This document shows positions 5,320-8,040 of a stretch of 8,040 nt of DNA, piece by piece; position 1 is the first letter of the stretch, and the number at the start of each line of letters is the position of its first letter. This DNA is from SZUA-430 sp964561925 (GTDB lineage: Bacteria > Pseudomonadota > Alphaproteobacteria > Micropepsales > Micropepsaceae), in contig CAZLRW010000151.1 in the NCBI GenBank assembly GCA_964561925.1, forward strand, positions 1 through 8,040. The letters are read 5' to 3'. The position numbers were made by a program, and so were the translations under genes. The notes under the pieces were generated by a model. It saw only the letters and a program-made list of their open reading frames with translations, ran no database searches and was not told the origin of the DNA.

Positions 5320-6123
5320 TCAGATGCCGCGGACAAGCACGTCGACGCGGTCGGTCGTGCCTTCGCTGGGGCCGCCGAAGGCCAGTACGTCGACGCGTTC
5401 GACGGGAACGCCTCTTGAGACCAGGTATTTGCGGATCGCGAGCGCGCGAGCGAGCGAGAGACGGCGCGCCTCGCTGGAATCGGCGCCGGCCTTGCCGCTG
5501 AACGCCGCGAGGCGAACGCGCTCGCGCGAGGTCATGAGGCGCGCGGCGAGCGCGTCGAGCGCGCCTTGCGCCTGCGCCGAAATTTCGGATTGGCCTTTAG
5601 GAAAGCGAACACGACTCAAGACGGCGAAACCTTCGAGCGGGTTCACCACTTTGCGCGGGCCCAACGGGTCTTCGGCGACGCCCGTGATTTCGAGCGGAAA
5701 CGTTTCGTCGGTCGTGGGGCCGGTCACGATGGTGACGGGGGCTGCCGGTCTCGGCGGTGTCTTGACGGCTGGTGCTTGCGGCGGCGTTTGCGGTTCTGCG
5801 GCAGAGGGCAATGCAGCGGGCTGAGCGAGTGCGGCGGTCCCTGAGATGTCGGGCTTCTGGCGCGGTATGGGAATCGCCGATGCCGGCGCGGCGGTACCGG
5901 GGACGACGTCTGCTTCCACGACCGTGGCTCTTTCTTCGAGCGTGGGCTTCGGGCGCGGGCGGGCCTGCGCGAGCGGGCGCAGTTCGTCCATCGTGGGTTT
6001 CCACCGCGGCATCGGCACGGGCAAGGCTTCGAGATTGACGGTCACGTTCGACGTGTCGGCCGCCTGAACGGGGGCGGCGGCGCACACGGCAACGAGGAAC
6101 GCAAGGACCGAACTGACTCGCAT
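5320..6123 (-). CDS. OmpA family protein with proline-rich linker
   Basis: This 267-residue exported protein has a signal peptide (1-21, predicted cleavage after VQA). A long proline/alanine-rich low-complexity segment spans about 32-135 and contains repeated PxPRxKP-like bits (MPRWKP, RPRPKP, IPRQKP). An OmpA-like domain lies at about 172-264. That domain normally binds peptidoglycan in the periplasm and ties the envelope to the wall. VRFPKGQSEIS, the RRLSLARALAIRKYLVSRGV helix (220-239) and DVLAFG are recognisable. R226 sits where the diaminopimelate-binding Arg is expected, but its partner Asp position appears to hold K211, with D215 nearby. Binding may thus be altered. There is no outer-membrane barrel. 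The start is the only sensible one, though no Shine-Dalgarno is visible and a perfect inverted repeat lies just before it. The gene follows suhB by 31 bp and may share its transcript. It converges on the DUF3426-like gene. Confidence 0.87.
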   Translation of the reverse strand: MRVSSVLAFLVAVCAAAPVQAADTSNVTVNLEALPVPMPRWKPTMDELRPLAQARPRPKPTLEERATVVEADVVPGTAAPASAIPIPRQKPDISGTAALAQPAALPSAAEPQTPPQAPAVKTPPRPAAPVTIVTGPTTDETFPLEITGVAEDPLGPRKVVNPLEGFAVLSRVRFPKGQSEISAQAQGALDALAARLMTSRERVRLAAFSGKAGADSSEARRLSLARALAIRKYLVSRGVPVERVDVLAFGGPSEGTTDRVDVLVRGI

Positions 6124-6127
6124 GGGT

Positions 6128-6146
6128 GGACGATACTAAATCGTCC
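6128..6146 (-). repeat. inverted repeat just upstream of the OmpA-family start
   Basis: GGACGAT at 6128-6134 and ATCGTCC at 6140-6146 are perfect 7-bp inverted copies around ACTAA. The hairpin would end four bases before the ATG in the mRNA, occupying the place of a ribosome site. It could be an operator or a translational control element. Confidence 0.5.
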
Positions 6147-6163
6147 GGGCGACTTCACCGGAC
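6143..6163 (-). repeat. second inverted repeat spanning the suhB stop codon
   Basis: GTCCGG at 6143-6148 pairs with CCGGAC at 6158-6163, with a 9-base loop that holds the suhB TGA. It shares bases 6143-6146 with the neighbouring repeat, so the two hairpins exclude each other. No T-run follows, so it is a poor terminator. Confidence 0.45.
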
Positions 6164-6946
6164 TTTCAACACCTTAAGCATACGGCCGTGAAGCTGGCCG
6201 TTCGAGGCCAGGATCGTGCCGTTCTCGAGCATGTCCTGGGCGCCGGACAGGTCGCTGACGATACCGCCAGCCTCGCGCAGGATGACGATCCCGGCGGCCA
6301 TGTCCCAAGGCGACAGGCCGCGCTCCCAGAACGCGTCGTAGCGACCGGCGGCAACCCAGGCGAGGTCCAACGCTGCGGCGCCGAACCGGCGGACGCCCGC
6401 GACCTCGATCATGACGCGCGACAGTTCGGCCGAGAACGTCTCGTGCCCCGGTTTGCCGGCGTAGGGAATGCCCGTCGCGACGAGGGCAACGTTCAGGTCG
6501 CGTCGGCCCGACACGCGCAGGCGGCGGTCGTTGTGCCAGGCGCCACGGCCCTTCTCGGCGGTGAACATATCGTCGGTGGCAGGATTGTAGACGACGCCCG
6601 CGACCAGTTGTCCCTCGCGCTCCAGCCCGACCGATATCGCGAAATGCGGCAGGCCGTGCAGGAAGTTCGTCGTGCCGTCTAGAGGGTCGATATACCAGCG
6701 ATGCGTCTTGTCGAGCCCCTCGACGACGCCGGACTCCTCCATGACGAAGCTGTAATGGGGACGGGTGCGAATCAGCTCATCGCGCAAGACGCGCTCGGCC
6801 TTGATGTCGACCTTGGTCACGAAGTCGGACGGGCCCTTGCGCGAAATCTGCAGATTCTCGACTTCGCCGAAATCGCGCACGATCGCCTTGCCCGCTTTGC
6901 GCACGGCCGCAGTCATCACGTTCATCAGCGGAGTGTTGATCGCCAT
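6155..6946 (-). CDS. suhB: inositol monophosphatase family protein (SuhB-like)
   Basis: This 263-residue cytoplasmic enzyme belongs to the inositol monophosphatase family, which removes phosphate from myo-inositol-1-phosphate or related sugar phosphates using magnesium. The metal-site motifs are all present: E70 in MEESG, WYIDPLDGTTNF with D87 and D90 (84-95), and WERGLSPWDMAAG with D215 (207-219). GIPYAG (159-164) and the C-terminal EAGG are also typical. Length is normal. E. coli SuhB additionally acts with NusA in rRNA antitermination. Whether this homologue does so cannot be told, and the substrate could equally be another sugar phosphate such as histidinol phosphate in related families. 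The ATG at 6946 lies two bases after the efp TAG stop, and no strong ribosome site is seen, so coupling to efp translation is likely. The gene name is tentative within the family. Confidence 0.92.
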   Translation of the reverse strand: MAINTPLMNVMTAAVRKAGKAIVRDFGEVENLQISRKGPSDFVTKVDIKAERVLRDELIRTRPHYSFVMEESGVVEGLDKTHRWYIDPLDGTTNFLHGLPHFAISVGLEREGQLVAGVVYNPATDDMFTAEKGRGAWHNDRRLRVSGRRDLNVALVATGIPYAGKPGHETFSAELSRVMIEVAGVRRFGAAALDLAWVAAGRYDAFWERGLSPWDMAAGIVILREAGGIVSDLSGAQDMLENGTILASNGQLHGRMLKVLKVR

Positions 6947-6948
6947 CG

Positions 6949-7512
6949 CTATTCGGCGCGCTTCACGTAGGAGACGTCGTCGGTCGAGATCACGATGCGC
7001 GAGCCTACCTCGATGAACGGCGGCACCATCACGCGCAGACCGTTGTCGAGCTTTGCGGGCTTGTAGGATGGCGCGGCAGTTTGGCCCTTCACGGCCGGAT
7101 CGGTCTCAGCGACCGCAGCCACGATCTGCACCGGCAGCTTCACGCTGATCGGGCGACCTTCGTAGCTTTCGACTTTCACTTCCATGCCGTCCTGCAGGAA
7201 CGCTGCGCGCTCGCCCATGAAGTCGGCCGCGATTTCGATTTGCTCGAACGTCTCCTTGTCCATGAACGTCAGCATGTCGCCGGCGGCATAGAGGAACGTG
7301 TAGGGCTTGAAATCGAGTTCGACCGCCTCGACCGCCTCGGCCGAACGGAACCGTTCGTTGAGCTTGCGCCCGTCGAACAGGTTCTTGAGTTCGACTTGAT
7401 TGTAAGCGCCGCCCTTGCCGGGTTTAACGGCCTGCGTCCTGACGGCGACCCACAGCGAGCCGTCGTGTTCGATGACCGCGCCCGGCGAGATTTCGTTGCC
7501 CGTGATCTTCAT
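6949..7512 (-). CDS. efp: translation elongation factor P
   Basis: This 187-residue protein is EF-P, which binds between the P and E sites of the ribosome and restarts ribosomes stalled at consecutive prolines. It shows the three-domain layout: an N-terminal KOW-like domain (about 1-62) and two OB folds (about 63-125 and 130-187). The conserved loop PGKGGA places K33 at the tip, the lysine that is modified in many bacteria. A lysine here fits the EpmA-type lysylation branch, though no modification gene is in view. The C-terminal GLRVMVPPFIEVGSRIVISTDDVSYVKRA is characteristic. I chose the ATG at 7512; a TTG four codons upstream (7524) would extend it but does not match family N-termini. No good Shine-Dalgarno is visible. 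A terminator-shaped hairpin ends about 22 bases before the start. The neighbouring OmpA-like protein is proline-rich, but only scattered PP pairs occur in it. Confidence 0.95.
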   Translation of the reverse strand: MKITGNEISPGAVIEHDGSLWVAVRTQAVKPGKGGAYNQVELKNLFDGRKLNERFRSAEAVEAVELDFKPYTFLYAAGDMLTFMDKETFEQIEIAADFMGERAAFLQDGMEVKVESYEGRPISVKLPVQIVAAVAETDPAVKGQTAAPSYKPAKLDNGLRVMVPPFIEVGSRIVISTDDVSYVKRAE

Positions 7513-7525
7513 GTCGGTGCCCAAG

Positions 7526-7550
7526 AAACGAAAAGGGCGGTCGCCCGCCC
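7526..7550 (-). terminator. Rho-independent terminator-like hairpin between thiE and efp
   Basis: On the minus strand GGGCGG, loop GCGA and CCGCCC form a six-pair all-GC stem capped by a GNRA tetraloop. It is followed by TTTTCGTTT. The T side faces efp, so it would end transcripts coming from thiE. It lies only 22 bases before the efp ATG, so any efp transcript starting further upstream must pass through it. Confidence 0.75.
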
Positions 7551-7563
7551 CGAATTGGCCGGG

Positions 7564-7592
7564 AACCTAACAGGTGGCCAAGGCCCCTTCAA
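7564..7592 (-). promoter_or_regulatory. candidate promoter of efp
   Basis: On the minus strand TTGAAG (7592-7587) and TAGGTT (7569-7564) are separated by 17 bases. The -35 overlaps the thiE TGA. Transcription would start near 7557, seven bases before the terminator-like hairpin. Spacing is ideal; the -10 matches moderately. Confidence 0.4.
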
Positions 7593-8040
7593 TGCGCCGA
7601 ACGCGGCGTTTTGCCTAGGGAATCGAACAGATCGTTAAAGCGCCGCACCGCCTTCTCGGGTCCTTCCGCGTAATCCCAAACCCCGCTCGCGACCGCGAGG
7701 AAGTCGGCGCCCGCCTCGACGAGCGGCGCCGCGTTCGCCACCGTAATGCCGCCGATGGCGACGCAGGGCGTCGTCATCATTTCCTGCCACCAGCTGAGAA
7801 GCTCGACCTCGGCCCGCGTCTTCGGCTCTTTCGTCGCCGTCGGATAGAAGGCGCCGAACGCCACGTAGTCCGCGCCCGCTTCCGCCGCCTCCATCGCGAG
7901 GTGGCGCGAGTCGTGACACGTCACGCCGACAATCTTATCGGGACCCAACAACGCCCGCGCCTCGGCATAGGACGCATCCTCTTGCCCCACATGCACGCCG
8001 TCGGCGCCGAGCTTCTTCGCAAGGTCGGGCCGGTCGTTGA
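7589..8040 (-). CDS. thiE: thiamine-phosphate synthase ThiE (N-terminus cut by window edge)
   Basis: The visible 149 residues are the C-terminal three-quarters of thiamine-phosphate synthase. This cytoplasmic enzyme joins hydroxymethylpyrimidine diphosphate to thiazole phosphate to give thiamine monophosphate. Starting at the right edge the protein reads NDRPDLAKKLGADGVHVGQED, the conserved ThiE segment that binds the pyrimidine diphosphate and magnesium. It continues with GVTCHDSRH, AFGAFYPTATK (thiazole-phosphate loop) and AIGGITVANAAPLVEAGADFLAVASGVW (phosphate-binding end of the TIM barrel). The frame is open through base 8040, so the start is beyond the window; the GTG at 7996 is an internal valine of GVHVG. 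It precedes efp on the same strand, with a terminator-like hairpin between them. No thiamine (TPP) riboswitch can be seen, as the 5' end is missing. Confidence 0.95.
   Translation of the reverse strand, partial: NDRPDLAKKLGADGVHVGQEDASYAEARALLGPDKIVGVTCHDSRHLAMEAAEAGADYVAFGAFYPTATKEPKTRAEVELLSWWQEMMTTPCVAIGGITVANAAPLVEAGADFLAVASGVWDYAEGPEKAVRRFNDLFDSLGKTPRSAH

Noticed and set aside
5566..6085. Several open frames on both strands within the OmpA-family gene
   Set aside because: Composition is that of out-of-frame high-GC DNA; only the 267-residue frame has a signal peptide and a domain.
7513..7524. TTG at 7524 as efp start (four extra residues)
   Set aside because: The ATG at 7512 gives an N-terminus of family-like length and the TTG lies in the T-rich tail region of the hairpin.

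Overview
The window looks like an ordinary, gene-dense stretch of an alphaproteobacterial chromosome. G+C is high: hand-counted lines give 62-70% in ligA and the ABC exporter, and about 58% in the DUF429 gene. The alphaproteobacterial call rests on a DUF1465/RcdA cell-cycle adaptor, a cysteine-free L31 and an OmpA-like envelope protein of a type I associate with this class. The order cannot be fixed from this sequence. No mobile element, CRISPR array, rRNA, tRNA or phage gene was seen.

Layout from left to right: the 3' end of ligA (+, cut by the window edge), then a DUF429 protein (-) convergent with it. A 227-bp divergent spacer follows, then the rcdA-like gene (+) and its hairpin terminator. 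Next is a 278-bp gap with no recognisable gene, then rpmE (-) and a 162-bp divergent regulatory region. An ABC exporter (+) is closely followed by a small exported DUF3426-like protein (+). The rest is a leftward cluster: thiE (cut by the right edge), efp, an inositol-monophosphatase-family gene (suhB-like) and an OmpA-family gene, which converges on the DUF3426-like gene with a 9-bp gap.

Functions are mostly core: DNA ligation, ribosome structure (L31), rescue of polyproline-stalled ribosomes (EF-P), thiamine synthesis (ThiE), cell-cycle proteolysis (RcdA) and envelope functions (ABC exporter, OmpA-like). Two pairs look co-transcribed: exporter with DUF3426-like protein (9-bp gap, strong ribosome site) and efp with suhB (2-bp gap).

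No clearly new system is evident. The points worth a second look are in the non-coding DNA and the start sites. They are a near-perfect 25-bp palindrome just upstream of the exporter, a terminator-shaped GNRA hairpin between the predicted efp promoter and the efp start codon, and two mutually exclusive hairpins between suhB and the OmpA-family gene. Others are a tandem hairpin after rcdA, a tiny ORF whose stop overlaps the exporter's TTG start, and an OmpA domain that seems to lack the usual Asp of its peptidoglycan-binding pair.
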